From contig CAISRB010000005.1 of the NCBI GenBank assembly GCA_903887775.1, positions 1-64,000 on the forward strand: a stretch of 64,000 nucleotides of DNA. The letters run 5' to 3'. Origin of the DNA: an uncultured Bacteroidales bacterium. GTDB lineage: Bacteria > Bacteroidota > Bacteroidia > Bacteroidales > FEN-979. The translations under genes were made by a program, and so were the position numbers. Below are positions 42,063-51,429 of this stretch, one piece after another (the first letter of the stretch is position 1; every line of letters begins with the position of its first letter). The notes below the pieces were generated by a model. That model searched no databases and was not told where the DNA came from. It saw only the letters and a list, made by a program, of their open reading frames with translations.

Positions 42063-44878
42063 TTATTCAATTCCTTCCTCAAATGTAACCCGGTATAACT
42101 AAAGTCATAGCCCGCAATTTCCTCCGGGGTTCCTTTGCAAACTATCGTTCCTCCCCGTTCCCCGCCCTCGGGGCCGAGGTCAATAATATGGTCGGCCACC
42201 TTGATCACTTCCATATTATGTTCAATTACTAGGACGGTATTTCCTTTCGCGACAAGTTTATTGAGAACACAGAGAAGTACCTTCACATCTTCAAAATGCA
42301 GCCCGGTCGTAGGTTCATCCAGAATATACAGGGTGTTACCGGTATCTGCCTTACTTAGTTCAGAGGCAAGTTTAACCCTCTGGGCTTCTCCGCCCGAGAG
42401 TGTGGTTGATTGCTGCCCGAGGGTGATATACCCCAAGCCGACCTCATAAAGCGTACTGATCTTATTCAGTATCATCGGTATGTTCTCGAAAAACTCCACC
42501 GCCTGTTCAATGGTCATATTAAGGACATCGTTGATGGATTTTCCTTTAAATCGTACTTCAAGCGTTTCCCTGTTATACCTGTGTCCCTGGCAGGTTTCGC
42601 AAAGGACGTAGACATCAGGAAGGAAATTCATTTCGATGACCTTTAATCCGCCTCCTTTGCAGGTTTCGCACCTTCCTCCCCTGACATTGAAAGAGAATCT
42701 TCCCGGTTGGTAGCCCCTGATCTTCGACTCAGGCAGAGACGCAAACAGCTTTCGGATCTCATCAAATACCTTTGTATACGTTGCAGGATTGGAGCGGGGA
42801 GTCCGGCCTATCGGAGACTGGTCGATCTCGATCACTTTATCAATGTTTTTAATACCCTCGATCCTGTCGTATGCAAGAGGTTTATTATCGGACTTATAGA
42901 AATGCCTGCTGAGAATCGGATACAGCGTTTCATTGATCAGGCTTGATTTCCCGCTTCCCGACAAACCGGTAATGCAGATGAATTTGCCCAGTGGGATCTC
43001 AAGGTCCACTGTTTTCAGGTTATTGCCTTTTGCACCATAAAGTACAAGTGTGTTACCGTTGCCTTTCCTTCTCGTATCCGGAACCCTGATCTCCTTCTTT
43101 CCGCTAAGGTATTGCCCGGTCAGATGCCCGTTTTTCATAATCTCCTCAGGGGTTCCGTGAGCAACGATAAGGCCGCCGTGTACCCCGGCGCCAGGTCCGA
43201 TATCGATAACATAGTCTGATGCAAGAATGGTTTCTTTATCATGTTCCACCACGATCACCGAATTCCCTGCATCACGCAGATTCTTCAGTGCCCTGATCAG
43301 TTTAAGGTTGTCATGCTGGTGAAGCCCTATGCTTGGTTCATCTAGGATATAAAGCACACCGACCAGCTGCGACCCAATCTGGGTCGCCAGGCGTATGCGC
43401 TGGCTCTCCCCGCCGGATAATGACCTTGCAGGGCGGTTCAGGGTCAGGTAACCGATCCCGACATCCAGCAGAAATCTGATACGGCTCTGGATTTCTCTTA
43501 CGATCTCATAGGCTATCACACGCTTTCGTTCATCCAGGTGAGCGTTGATACCGCTCATCCATTCCTGGAGGCTGAGCATGTCCATACCGGCCAGATCAGC
43601 GATATTCTTCCCGTCTATCCTGAATTGCAGGGATTCTTTTTTAAGCCTTGAACCCTGGCATTCAGGGCAGCGCATTTTATTCATGAAGCTGCTGACCCAT
43701 TTCATAATGCCGGCCGGGGCGGTTTCGGCAGTCTGGGAATTGATAAAGCTTACAATACCCTCAAAATTCAATGAATAGGAGGATGTGATCCCCAGGTAAT
43801 CATTCTTTACCCTGATCACCTCATCGGAACCATAAAGAATAGTATTGACAGCCTGTTCGGGGATATCCCTTATAGGTGTGTTCAGGTCAAAACCATGTTT
43901 CTCCCCGATTGCTTCAATTTGCTTGAATATCCAGGTATTCTTGTATTCGCCCAGGGGAACGATCCCGCCTTTCCTGATGCTTTTACCGTTATCAGGTATG
44001 ATTTTATGGATATCGATCTCTGATATCGTTCCCAGGCCGTTGCAACGGGGACAAGCGCCATAGGGGGAATTAAAGGAAAATGTATTGGGTTCGGGTTCAT
44101 CATAAGAAATTCCGCTCGTCGGACACATAAGCAGGCGGCTGAAATGCCTTGCCTGGTCTGTTGACAGGTCAAGAACGCTGAGAGAATCCTTGCCCTGTTT
44201 CATGGCCGTATTGACTGAACCTGCAAGCCGTTTCACAGATCCGGGTGTTATGTGAACGTGGTCAATAACAATTTCAATATCATGGATCTTGTAACGATCG
44301 AGTTGCAGTCCATGCGAGATCTCGCGTACATCCCCATCAATCCTTACGCTGATAAATCCCTGCTTCCTGATCTGCTCAAACAACTCACGATAATGACCTT
44401 TACGACCTTTAACAACCGGTGAGAGTATCACGACCTGCTTACCGTCGTATTCCGACATGATCAGCTCAACGATCTGCTGTTCGGAATATCTTACCATCTT
44501 TTCACCCGTAATATAGGAGTAAGCATCGGCTGCCCTGGCATACAGAAGGCGGAGAAAATCATAGATCTCGGTGATTGTACCAACTGTTGAACGGGGATTA
44601 CGGCTTGCCGATTTCTGTTCTATCGAGATGACCGGGTTAAGGCCTGTGACCCGGTCCACATCAGGTCTTTCCAGACTGCCGATAAACTGTCTTGCATAGG
44701 CTGAAAAGGTTTCCATATACCTTCTCTGGCCTTCAGCATAAATGGTATCGAATGCCAGGGACGATTTGCCGCTGCCGCTTAATCCTGTAAACACAACAAG
44801 CTTGTTCCTGGGAATGCTCAAGTCAATATTCCTGAGGTTGTGAACCCTGGCACCGGATATTTCTAACTGGTCTTCCAA
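42059..44878 (-). CDS. uvrA: Excinuclease ABC subunit UvrA
   Basis: 939 residues, normal length. Two ABC modules: Walker A GLSGSGKSSLAFDT (about 32) and GLSGSGKSSLINET (about 640); signatures LSGGESQRIRLA and LSGGEAQRVKLA. Zinc modules use CPRCNGLG, CPECQGSRL and CETCKGGG/CETCQGHR. UvrA recognises damaged DNA and loads UvrB in nucleotide excision repair. It is the last gene of a lpd-rfbC-transglycosylase-uvrA run and ends in a heptamer palindrome. Confidence 0.98.
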   Translation of the reverse strand: MEDQLEISGARVHNLRNIDLSIPRNKLVVFTGLSGSGKSSLAFDTIYAEGQRRYMETFSAYARQFIGSLERPDVDRVTGLNPVISIEQKSASRNPRSTVGTITEIYDFLRLLYARAADAYSYITGEKMVRYSEQQIVELIMSEYDGKQVVILSPVVKGRKGHYRELFEQIRKQGFISVRIDGDVREISHGLQLDRYKIHDIEIVIDHVHITPGSVKRLAGSVNTAMKQGKDSLSVLDLSTDQARHFSRLLMCPTSGISYDEPEPNTFSFNSPYGACPRCNGLGTISEIDIHKIIPDNGKSIRKGGIVPLGEYKNTWIFKQIEAIGEKHGFDLNTPIRDIPEQAVNTILYGSDEVIRVKNDYLGITSSYSLNFEGIVSFINSQTAETAPAGIMKWVSSFMNKMRCPECQGSRLKKESLQFRIDGKNIADLAGMDMLSLQEWMSGINAHLDERKRVIAYEIVREIQSRIRFLLDVGIGYLTLNRPARSLSGGESQRIRLATQIGSQLVGVLYILDEPSIGLHQHDNLKLIRALKNLRDAGNSVIVVEHDKETILASDYVIDIGPGAGVHGGLIVAHGTPEEIMKNGHLTGQYLSGKKEIRVPDTRRKGNGNTLVLYGAKGNNLKTVDLEIPLGKFICITGLSGSGKSSLINETLYPILSRHFYKSDNKPLAYDRIEGIKNIDKVIEIDQSPIGRTPRSNPATYTKVFDEIRKLFASLPESKIRGYQPGRFSFNVRGGRCETCKGGGLKVIEMNFLPDVYVLCETCQGHRYNRETLEVRFKGKSINDVLNMTIEQAVEFFENIPMILNKISTLYEVGLGYITLGQQSTTLSGGEAQRVKLASELSKADTGNTLYILDEPTTGLHFEDVKVLLCVLNKLVAKGNTVLVIEHNMEVIKVADHIIDLGPEGGERGGTIVCKGTPEEIAGYDFSYTGLHLRKELNK

Positions 44879-44892
44879 AATCAGCTGAGAGC

Positions 44893-45897
44893 TTAATGAA
44901 TCTCGTTAATTTTCAAGGTGTCGTGGAAGTATGTGTCGGAATTAATCAGGTTCTTCTGAAGGTACTCTGTATGTATAGCCCCCTCTTTTGGCAGAACAAT
45001 CTGATATTTTTTGTTAAGCTTGTTCGTGAGTGTATATTTCCTCAGCCAGGGATTAAAGTCGCGGAAAACCTTTACACTTAAATTGTTCTTCAGGGCAAAC
45101 TCGGGAAGGTCCCTGATCGGAGTATTAATTTCGATTGTGTATGTTGGAATAACAGGGTAAAAATCACTGGCCCTCAGATACAATCCGTATTGTACGGGAT
45201 TCCCATAGATCTCTTTAATGGCAACTATCCTGTAAATATACCGTGAAGTCTCCTCGTTAAGGTACAGATCGTAAAAATTTTTTGCTTTCTGGTTTTCAAG
45301 TGCATCGCTAATGCCATCCTGACCGCGGTTAAAAGAAGCAGCCACCAGGGTCCAGTTGCCATATTTTTCATACGATTCAAGAAAGTATTTGCAGGCAGCT
45401 TCAGTTGCTTTTGATACATTGTATCTTTCATCTACCTCTTCATTCACTTCCAGACCGTAGTGGATGGCAGTTGGCTTCAGGAACTGCCAGAAACCTTCAG
45501 CTTTGGATGGGGAAACGACATTGTAGAAGTTGCTTTCGGCAAGCGCCAGGAACTTGAAATCATCAGGCACCTTATTTTTTTTCAGTATAGGCTCGATCAG
45601 GGGAAACCAGCGGTTCGCCCGTTTGAACATCAGTATCGTAGATGCATGCATGAAAGTATTGATCATGATCTCCCGGTCAAGGCTCTCATGCACATAGAAC
45701 AGATCAAGCGGCATTTTCTCACCGGCAAAATCGGCTTTCAGGGGGCATGCAGGTGAGAAAATACGATAAGAACGCTGGGCCACTTCACGGTAATCTTTAT
45801 CGGAGTTCTTCTGGTATAACACAGCGAAAATAAACACGGTAACCACGGCGAACAGGGCCGGAATCAAAAAAATGTATTTCAGGTTTCTTTTCATCAT
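44893..45897 (-). CDS. Membrane-anchored lytic transglycosylase (SLT/GH23)
   Basis: 334 residues with an N-terminal membrane anchor (about 8-28). The SLT fold at about 105-220 has PDDFKFLALAESNFYNV, whose Glu is the catalytic acid, SPSKAEGFWQFLKPTAIHYG and VAASFNRGQDGI, as in MltD-like enzymes. The C-terminal part (about 245-334) has no clear LysM repeat. It would cleave peptidoglycan glycan strands, forming 1,6-anhydromuramic ends. The start codon overlaps the rfbC stop (TGATG). Confidence 0.85.
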   Translation of the reverse strand: MMKRNLKYIFLIPALFAVVTVFIFAVLYQKNSDKDYREVAQRSYRIFSPACPLKADFAGEKMPLDLFYVHESLDREIMINTFMHASTILMFKRANRWFPLIEPILKKNKVPDDFKFLALAESNFYNVVSPSKAEGFWQFLKPTAIHYGLEVNEEVDERYNVSKATEAACKYFLESYEKYGNWTLVAASFNRGQDGISDALENQKAKNFYDLYLNEETSRYIYRIVAIKEIYGNPVQYGLYLRASDFYPVIPTYTIEINTPIRDLPEFALKNNLSVKVFRDFNPWLRKYTLTNKLNKKYQIVLPKEGAIHTEYLQKNLINSDTYFHDTLKINEIH

Positions 45898-46439
45898 CAG
45901 AAAGGACTGGTAAATTCAGTAAACTTCGGAGAAATCTTGTCTTTGTCGGAGATCACCGGGCTCTCTAAGCCCCAGTTGATATTCAGGTCAGAATCGTTCC
46001 ACAGAATACTCCCCTCAGATGCTTTGTTGTAAATGTTTGTGCATTTATAGAAGAAGATCGTATCATCTTCAAGCGTGGCAAAACCATGGGCAAATCCCTC
46101 GGGAACCCAGTACATCCATTTATTCTGTCCTGACAGGACGATGGATTCCCATTTCCCGTAGGTTGGTGAATCCCGGCGAATATCCACGGCAACATCAAGA
46201 ACCGATCCCCTCATCACACGTACAAGTTTTCCCTGGGCAAAAGGAGGAGCCTGGAAATGCAGCCCTCTTAACACTCCTTTCTTCGACTTGGATTCATTGT
46301 CTTGCATGAACTTCAGGTCGAGCCCGAGTTTCAGGAACTTCCCGTGGTTGAAGGATTCAAAAAAATATCCCCGTTCATCTTCAAACACATCGGGTTTGAT
46401 GATAAGCAGTCCTTCGAGCGGAGTCTTTATGATTTCCAT
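45897..46439 (-). CDS. rfbC: dTDP-4-dehydrorhamnose 3,5-epimerase
   Basis: 180 residues, the standard size. GLLIIKPDVFEDERGYFFES, LRGLHFQAPPFAQGKLVRV (catalytic His) and WVPEGFAHGFATLEDDT are the RmlC signature segments. It epimerises C3 and C5 of dTDP-4-keto-6-deoxyglucose for rhamnose synthesis. The other rml genes are not in this window. It overlaps the downstream transglycosylase start, indicating coupling. Confidence 0.93.
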   Translation of the reverse strand: MEIIKTPLEGLLIIKPDVFEDERGYFFESFNHGKFLKLGLDLKFMQDNESKSKKGVLRGLHFQAPPFAQGKLVRVMRGSVLDVAVDIRRDSPTYGKWESIVLSGQNKWMYWVPEGFAHGFATLEDDTIFFYKCTNIYNKASEGSILWNDSDLNINWGLESPVISDKDKISPKFTEFTSPF

Positions 46440-46471
46440 AATGATTGATTTATTTTCGCCACCTCGCTATT

Positions 46472-46510
46472 TATTCGCACCAATTGTTTATTTTATTTGT
46501 GTGCTCATTT
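46472..46510. repeat. Dispersed 39-nt intergenic repeat, copy B
   Basis: 34 of 39 positions match 26348-26386. It is followed by the shared 14-mer CTTCGCCAAACGCT (46514-46527) and flanked on both sides by CCTCGCTATTTAT (46462-46474 and 46530-46542). It lies between lpd and rfbC; the second flank runs into the lpd stop codon. Confidence 0.6.
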
Positions 46511-46537
46511 TGGCTTCGCCAAACGCTACCTCGCTAT

Positions 46538-47926
46538 TTATAAATGCACACATTCCCCATAGGCCTGAGCCACTGCTTCCATGATGGCTTCGCTCATGGT
46601 CGGATGAGGGTGGACCGCTTCAATGATCTCCCTGCCCGTAGTTTCCAGCTTCCTGGCAGTGACCACTTCAGCGATCATTTCAGTCACATTCTCACCAATC
46701 ATATGAGCCCCCAGCCATTCACCGTATTTCGAGTCAAAGATCACTTTGACAAATCCTTCCCGGGCCCCTGCAGCAGTAGCTTTACCTGAAGCAGTGAAAG
46801 GAAATTTTCCAACCAGGATCTCATAACCTGCTTCTTTCGCGGCTTTCTCGGTCAGGCCAACCGAGGCGATCTCGGGATGGGTGTATGTACATCCGGGAAT
46901 GTTACCGTAATCGAGAGGTTCAACATGCTTCCCTGCAATCTTTTCAACACAGATAATGCCTTCGTGGGAAGCTACATGTGCAAGGGCAGGTCCCTTCACA
47001 ATGTCGCCAATAGCATAGTACCCGTCGACACCGGTCCTGTAAAAATCATCCACCAGCACTTTACCGCGCTCGGTTGCAATCCCCGTTTCTTCAAGGCCTA
47101 TGCCTTCTATATTTGTTGTAACGCCTACGGCGGAAAGCACAATGTCGCATTCGATCAATTCGTCTCCTTTTTTTGTCTTTACCGTGACCTTGCAACCTGC
47201 TCCTGTTGTGTCGACAGATTCAACGGAAACCCCGGTGAGCACTTTCATGCCGGCTTTCTTAAAGGAACGCTCCAGGGTTTTCGACACTTCTTCATCTTCA
47301 AGCGGGACAATATTGGGAAGGACTTCGATAAGTGTCACTTTTGTGCCAATGGAATGATAGAAATAAGCGAACTCCGAACCTATTGCCCCGGAACCCACTA
47401 CAACCATCGACTTCGGCTGGGCCTGCAAAGTCATGGCTTCGCGGTACCCTATGATCTTTTTCCCATCCTGTTTTAGGTTTGGAAGTTCTTTCGAACGGGC
47501 ACCCGTAGCCAGGATGATATTGTCGGCAGTATACTCAGTGGTTTTTCCGCTTTCATCGGCCACTTCCACTATTTTTCCGGGTTTGACTTTCCCGAACCCC
47601 TTAAGATGCTCTATTTTATTTTTCTTCAGAAGGAACTGTATTCCTTTGCTCATTGTTTCAGCCACTTCACGGCTGCGTTTTATGATCGCCGGGAAATCGG
47701 CTTTAAGGTCTGAAACAGAAAGGCCATATTCAGGAGCATGCTGAATGTACTGGAACACAGCTGCACTTTTTAACAATGCTTTTGTAGGAATGCATCCCCA
47801 GTTCAGGCAGATGCCGCCGAGCTCGGCTCTCTCGACAACAGCGACTTTAAATCCCAGCTGAGCTGCGCGTATAGCTGCAACGTACCCGCCGGGACCGCTG
47901 CCTACGACAATGATATCGAACTTCAT
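46538..47926 (-). CDS. lpdA: Dihydrolipoyl dehydrogenase
   Basis: 462 residues from MKFDII. FAD-binding VVGSGPGGYVAAIRAAQLG, redox-active GGICLNWGCIPTKALLKS (CxxxxC), NAD-binding VVGSGAIGSEFAYFYHS, and the C-terminal HPHPTMSEAIMEA with the His-Glu pair are all intact. It reoxidises the lipoyl groups of 2-oxoacid dehydrogenases and of the glycine cleavage H-protein; gcvP is in the same window at 52635. The longer ORF start adds six residues without support. Confidence 0.95.
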   Translation of the reverse strand: MKFDIIVVGSGPGGYVAAIRAAQLGFKVAVVERAELGGICLNWGCIPTKALLKSAAVFQYIQHAPEYGLSVSDLKADFPAIIKRSREVAETMSKGIQFLLKKNKIEHLKGFGKVKPGKIVEVADESGKTTEYTADNIILATGARSKELPNLKQDGKKIIGYREAMTLQAQPKSMVVVGSGAIGSEFAYFYHSIGTKVTLIEVLPNIVPLEDEEVSKTLERSFKKAGMKVLTGVSVESVDTTGAGCKVTVKTKKGDELIECDIVLSAVGVTTNIEGIGLEETGIATERGKVLVDDFYRTGVDGYYAIGDIVKGPALAHVASHEGIICVEKIAGKHVEPLDYGNIPGCTYTHPEIASVGLTEKAAKEAGYEILVGKFPFTASGKATAAGAREGFVKVIFDSKYGEWLGAHMIGENVTEMIAEVVTARKLETTGREIIEAVHPHPTMSEAIMEAVAQAYGECVHL

Positions 47927-47948
47927 AAGCTTATCAATTAGCAATCCG

Positions 47949-47979
47949 CGAAAGTACTAAAAATTGAGCTGTTAACCAA
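47949..47979 (-). promoter_or_regulatory. Putative promoter of lpd
   Basis: On the minus strand TTG (47979-47977), 20 nt, then TACTTTCG (47956-47949), one base off TAnnTTTG, 22 nt before the ATG. Confidence 0.5.
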
Positions 47980-48020
47980 GAGACCCGAGGGCCAAAATTT
48001 CTGTTCAAAGATGTTAATAA

Positions 48021-48051
48021 TTGCCCGTTGTCTGATATTTTTTTATTTTTG
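48021..48051 (+). promoter_or_regulatory. Putative promoter of the sulfhydrylase-thrC-thrH cluster
   Basis: TTG (48021-48023), 20 nt, then TATTTTTG (48044-48051) match the -33/-7 pattern exactly. The first ATG is at 48102. The leader is too short for a SAM riboswitch. Confidence 0.65.
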
Positions 48052-48101
48052 TTTATTGCACCTTCAAAAAGACAGACAAGTATCACCTAAAATAAAGACC
48101 T

Positions 48102-49304
48102 ATGTCAAAAAAAGGATTTAGTACGAAAGCTATTCATGCCGGTCATGTTGATTTCCAGCCCGGTTCGATGATTACTCCAATTTATCAGTCGGTCGCGTAC
48201 CCTTATGCGGATGCTAAAGAAGCTGCGGCCATCTTTACAGGTGAAAAGCCTGGATATACATACGGCCGTTGGGACAATCCCACTGTTGATCTTTTTGAGC
48301 AGAGGATGGCAGCCCTCGAAGGCACCGACGGGGCAATCGCAACTGCTTCAGGGATGTCGGCCATATTTCTTTTATCACATCACTTGCTTTCACCAGGGGA
48401 TGAGGTCGTTTCCTCGAACCGGGTATACGGGGGCACTTTTGGCCTTTTCGATACGGGGCTTAAAAAGATGGGGTCAAAGGTCAACTGGGTGACAAAACCG
48501 GAAGACATTAATGAATGGAAGAATGCCATCACGCCGAAGACAAAGTTTTTATTTGTCGAGACCCCAAGTAACCCGGCGCTTTTCATAGCCGACATTCCGG
48601 CCCTGGCGAAGTTGGCCAGATCGAAAAAGCTGCCGCTGGTTGTCGATAACACCATCGCCACGCCGGCCCTTCAGCAACCGATTGCACTGGGCGCGGATGT
48701 TATAGTGCATTCCACTACCAAGTACATTTGCGGAAACGGTACCAGCCTGGGAGGCATCATTTGCGGGTCAAAAACACTAATCGATGGGATCCGCCAGACT
48801 TCTATCCGCTACCTTGGTCCGGCGATGGCCCCGTTCAATGCATGGCTTAACCTCCTTGGTCTGGAGACCCTTTCATTGAGAATGGAAAAGCATTGTGCGA
48901 ATGCGATGGCAGTAGCTACTTTGCTTGAAAACCATCCGAAGGTGAAACAGGTAAATTACCCCGGCCTGGACTCGAACCCCTATCACAAAATGATCAAAGG
49001 TCAAATGAAAGGTTGCAGTTCCCTTCTTTCTTTCGAATTAAAAGGGAACTATAAAGATGCAACAAAATTCATTGATTCGCTGAGGGTTATAACGCATGCA
49101 ACCCATCTGGGGACCTGCCGTTCCATCGTGACCCATCCTGCTTCCACCACTCATTCGGCCCTGGGAGAAAAGGAGATGAAAAAAGCGGGAATTTCTCCTT
49201 CAATGATCAGGTTTTCGATAGGCATCGAGGACGAGAAGGACCTTCTGGACGATCTTGCACAGGCTTTCAGGGAGGTTGGCAAGCAGGGGAAACGTAAAAA
49301 ATGA
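48102..49304 (+). CDS. Cys/Met-metabolism PLP enzyme, O-acyl/phosphohomoserine sulfhydrylase type
   Basis: 400 residues of the cystathionine gamma-synthase family. GYTYGRWDNPTVDLFEQRMA, ATASGMSAIFLLSHHLLSPG, LPLVVDNTIATPALQQPI and HSTTKYICGNGTSLGG (PLP-binding Lys, about residue 207) are conserved. SIVTHPASTTHSALGEKE is close to O-succinyl/O-acetylhomoserine sulfhydrylases and methionine gamma-lyases. Because it overlaps thrC by 4 nt (ATGA), a role in homocysteine/methionine synthesis from an activated homoserine is most likely; a degradative lyase cannot be excluded. Confidence 0.8.
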   Translation: MSKKGFSTKAIHAGHVDFQPGSMITPIYQSVAYPYADAKEAAAIFTGEKPGYTYGRWDNPTVDLFEQRMAALEGTDGAIATASGMSAIFLLSHHLLSPGDEVVSSNRVYGGTFGLFDTGLKKMGSKVNWVTKPEDINEWKNAITPKTKFLFVETPSNPALFIADIPALAKLARSKKLPLVVDNTIATPALQQPIALGADVIVHSTTKYICGNGTSLGGIICGSKTLIDGIRQTSIRYLGPAMAPFNAWLNLLGLETLSLRMEKHCANAMAVATLLENHPKVKQVNYPGLDSNPYHKMIKGQMKGCSSLLSFELKGNYKDATKFIDSLRVITHATHLGTCRSIVTHPASTTHSALGEKEMKKAGISPSMIRFSIGIEDEKDLLDDLAQAFREVGKQGKRKK

Positions 49305-50671
49305 ACAAACCGCTTCAATTTTATTCCACAAACCTGAAAGCCGGTACCCTGAGCTTTCATGAAGCCCTGCTGCAGGGACAAGCCCCTGATAAGGGTTTGT
49401 ATATGCCGGTGAGTATACCACTGATTCCGATCGAAGCTATCAGGGAATTCAGGCAAATGGAATACCCGGAGATCGCATATCATGTGACAAAACCTTGGCT
49501 GGCAGGAGAGATCCCTGATAAGGACCTTAAGGCGATCATTAATGATTCATATGACTATGAGATCCCGCTGGAACAGGTATTTGAAAGGAAATATGTTATG
49601 CGCCTTGACCGTGGTCCTACCGCCTCGTTCAAGGATTTTGCAGCCCGGATGATGGGACGGCTCATGCAGTATTACCTTAAAGCGGAAAACAGGCGCCTGC
49701 TTATTCTTACTGCTACTTCGGGTGATACAGGCAGCGCGGTGGCAAATGCTTTTTACGGACTTGATGATATCGATATAGTGGTTCTTTTTCCAAGGGATGA
49801 AGTCACCGACCGGCAGAGAAAACAGATGACTACCCTGGGAAAGAATGTCAAAGTCCTTGCCCTGGATGCCAAATTCGATGATTGCCAGGCATTGGTAAAA
49901 CGGGCATTTGCAGATCCTGAGCTGGCTTCTTTTCATCTGTCTTCAGCTAATTCAATTAATATCGGAAGACTTGTACCTCAGATCGTTTATTATTTCTATG
50001 CCTATGCTAAACTGTCAAGACCCGGGGAACAAATAATATTTTCAGTTCCTTCAGGTAACTTCGGCGATATGATGGGAGGAGTGCTTGCAATGAAAATGGG
50101 GCTCCCTGTCAGGAAATTCATTATTGCTACCAATGAAAATGATGAGTTCCCCAATTATCTTTTCAGCGGAACGTATGAGAAGTTAGAACCTTCGCGCAAC
50201 TGTATCTCCAGTGCGATGAACGTCGGCCATCCAAGTAACCTGGCCCGCCTGCTGGCTTTGTACGGAGGTGTCATGGATGAGAAAGGCATAATCCATCACG
50301 CTTCTGACATCGAACAGATGAGAAAGGAACTTTGGGCGGTCAGCATTACCGACGAGGAAACCCGCAGAACAATAAAGGAAGCCTGGAATACATGGAAGCT
50401 TCTTCTTGAACCTCACGGTTCAGTTGGCTGGGCAGGCCTTCTGAGATATCTGCAGGAGCATGAAAAACAGCTTGCCGGGGATCAGCTCTGTGTTTCCCTG
50501 GAGACTGCACATCCGGCTAAATTCCCTGAAGAAATACAGAAGATCACCGGCATTAATCCGCCCCTTCCAAAAAGCCTTCAGGGAATTGATGCCAAACCCG
50601 AATACCTGGACGATATTAAAAACAATTATGCGGACTTTAAAACCTGGTTAAAATCTAAATTCAAACTCTAA
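49301..50671 (+). CDS. thrC: Threonine synthase
   Basis: 456 residues. LSFHEALLQGQAPDKGLYMP opens the protein, GPTASFKDFAARMMGRLMQY carries the PLP-binding Lys (about residue 112), and LTATSGDTGSAVANAFYGL is the phosphate-binding loop. It converts O-phosphohomoserine to threonine. Translation is coupled to the upstream sulfhydrylase (ATGA overlap). The stop codon lies inside a tandem heptamer repeat that runs to the thrH start. Confidence 0.93.
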   Translation: MNKPLQFYSTNLKAGTLSFHEALLQGQAPDKGLYMPVSIPLIPIEAIREFRQMEYPEIAYHVTKPWLAGEIPDKDLKAIINDSYDYEIPLEQVFERKYVMRLDRGPTASFKDFAARMMGRLMQYYLKAENRRLLILTATSGDTGSAVANAFYGLDDIDIVVLFPRDEVTDRQRKQMTTLGKNVKVLALDAKFDDCQALVKRAFADPELASFHLSSANSINIGRLVPQIVYYFYAYAKLSRPGEQIIFSVPSGNFGDMMGGVLAMKMGLPVRKFIIATNENDEFPNYLFSGTYEKLEPSRNCISSAMNVGHPSNLARLLALYGGVMDEKGIIHHASDIEQMRKELWAVSITDEETRRTIKEAWNTWKLLLEPHGSVGWAGLLRYLQEHEKQLAGDQLCVSLETAHPAKFPEEIQKITGINPPLPKSLQGIDAKPEYLDDIKNNYADFKTWLKSKFKL

Positions 50672-50728
50672 CCCCTAATCTCTAACCCCTAACCCCTAAC
50701 CCCTAATCCCTAACCCCCAACCCCTATG
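50666..50728 (+). repeat. Nine tandem heptamers CCCTAAC from thrC stop to thrH start
   Basis: Units: CTCTAAC, CCCTAAT, CTCTAAC, CCCTAAC, CCCTAAC, CCCTAAT, CCCTAAC, CCCCAAC, CCCTATG. The first unit contains the TAA stop of thrC (50669-50671) and the last ends with the ATG of thrH (50726-50728). The pattern resembles telomeric CCCTAA arrays but with a different 7-nt unit. Confidence 0.9.
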
Positions 50729-51328
50729 TACATTGTTTGCACTGACCTCGAAGGCGTCCTGACTCCGGAAGTATGGATCAATGTTGCCGAAAAGATTGGT
50801 ATCCCCGAACTCCGCCGCACAACCCGTGATGAACCCGATTATCCGAAGCTGATGAGATGGAGGATACGGATACTTGATGAACACGGACTGAAGTTGCACG
50901 ATATCCAGAACGTGATCTCACAGATAGAACCCCTTCCGGGAGCCTTTGAATTATTGCAGTGGATAAAGGAGAGGACACAGCTGATCGTAGTCTCCGACAC
51001 CTTTATCCAGTTTGCCGACCCGATCATGAAGCAGTTGGGAAGACCCACTTTATTCTGCCATTCTCTGGTAATGGACGAAACAAACCGCATAATTGATTTT
51101 AAAATGCGCCAGCCTGACCCTAAACGCAGGACTGTCGAGGCATTGCAGGGACTGAAATACCAGGTCGTTGCAATCGGAGATTCCTACAATGATATTTCGA
51201 TGTTAAGGCAGGCAGAAGAAGGGATCCTCTTCCGACCTCCCCAGAATGTTATCGATGATCATCCGCATTTTCGAGTTACTCATGATTATGAAACGATAAA
51301 AAAGATCCTTGAGAGTTATATTGGATAA
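50726..51328 (+). CDS. thrH: ThrH: phosphoserine phosphatase / homoserine phosphotransferase
   Basis: 200 residues, like characterised ThrH. The HAD motif I is CTDLEGVLTPEVWI (nucleophilic Asp, with Glu two residues on in place of the usual Asp), motif II VVSDTF, and motif IV AIGDSYNDISMLRQAEEGI. In Pseudomonas, ThrH dephosphorylates phosphoserine and can pass the phosphate to homoserine, giving the substrate of ThrC. Its position right after thrC supports that activity here. Expression is presumably linked through the heptamer-repeat spacer. Confidence 0.88.
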   Translation: MYIVCTDLEGVLTPEVWINVAEKIGIPELRRTTRDEPDYPKLMRWRIRILDEHGLKLHDIQNVISQIEPLPGAFELLQWIKERTQLIVVSDTFIQFADPIMKQLGRPTLFCHSLVMDETNRIIDFKMRQPDPKRRTVEALQGLKYQVVAIGDSYNDISMLRQAEEGILFRPPQNVIDDHPHFRVTHDYETIKKILESYIG

Positions 51329-51429
51329 TCTGAACCCGAACCTGAGCCCGCAGGGGGCATAAGGCATCAGCATTATTTTTCTCCTGAATTGCAAGTACCT
51401 TCTTAACTTTATGAAAATTTTCCGGAACT

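Noticed and set aside
46877-47476. A 199-codon plus-strand frame
   Set aside because: It is antisense to the well-supported lpd gene and has no domain of its own.
50666-50728. Telomere-like repeats taken as a chromosome end
   Set aside because: The repeat lies between two intact co-oriented genes and has a 7-nt unit; bacteria of this type have circular chromosomes. It is an intergenic tandem repeat.
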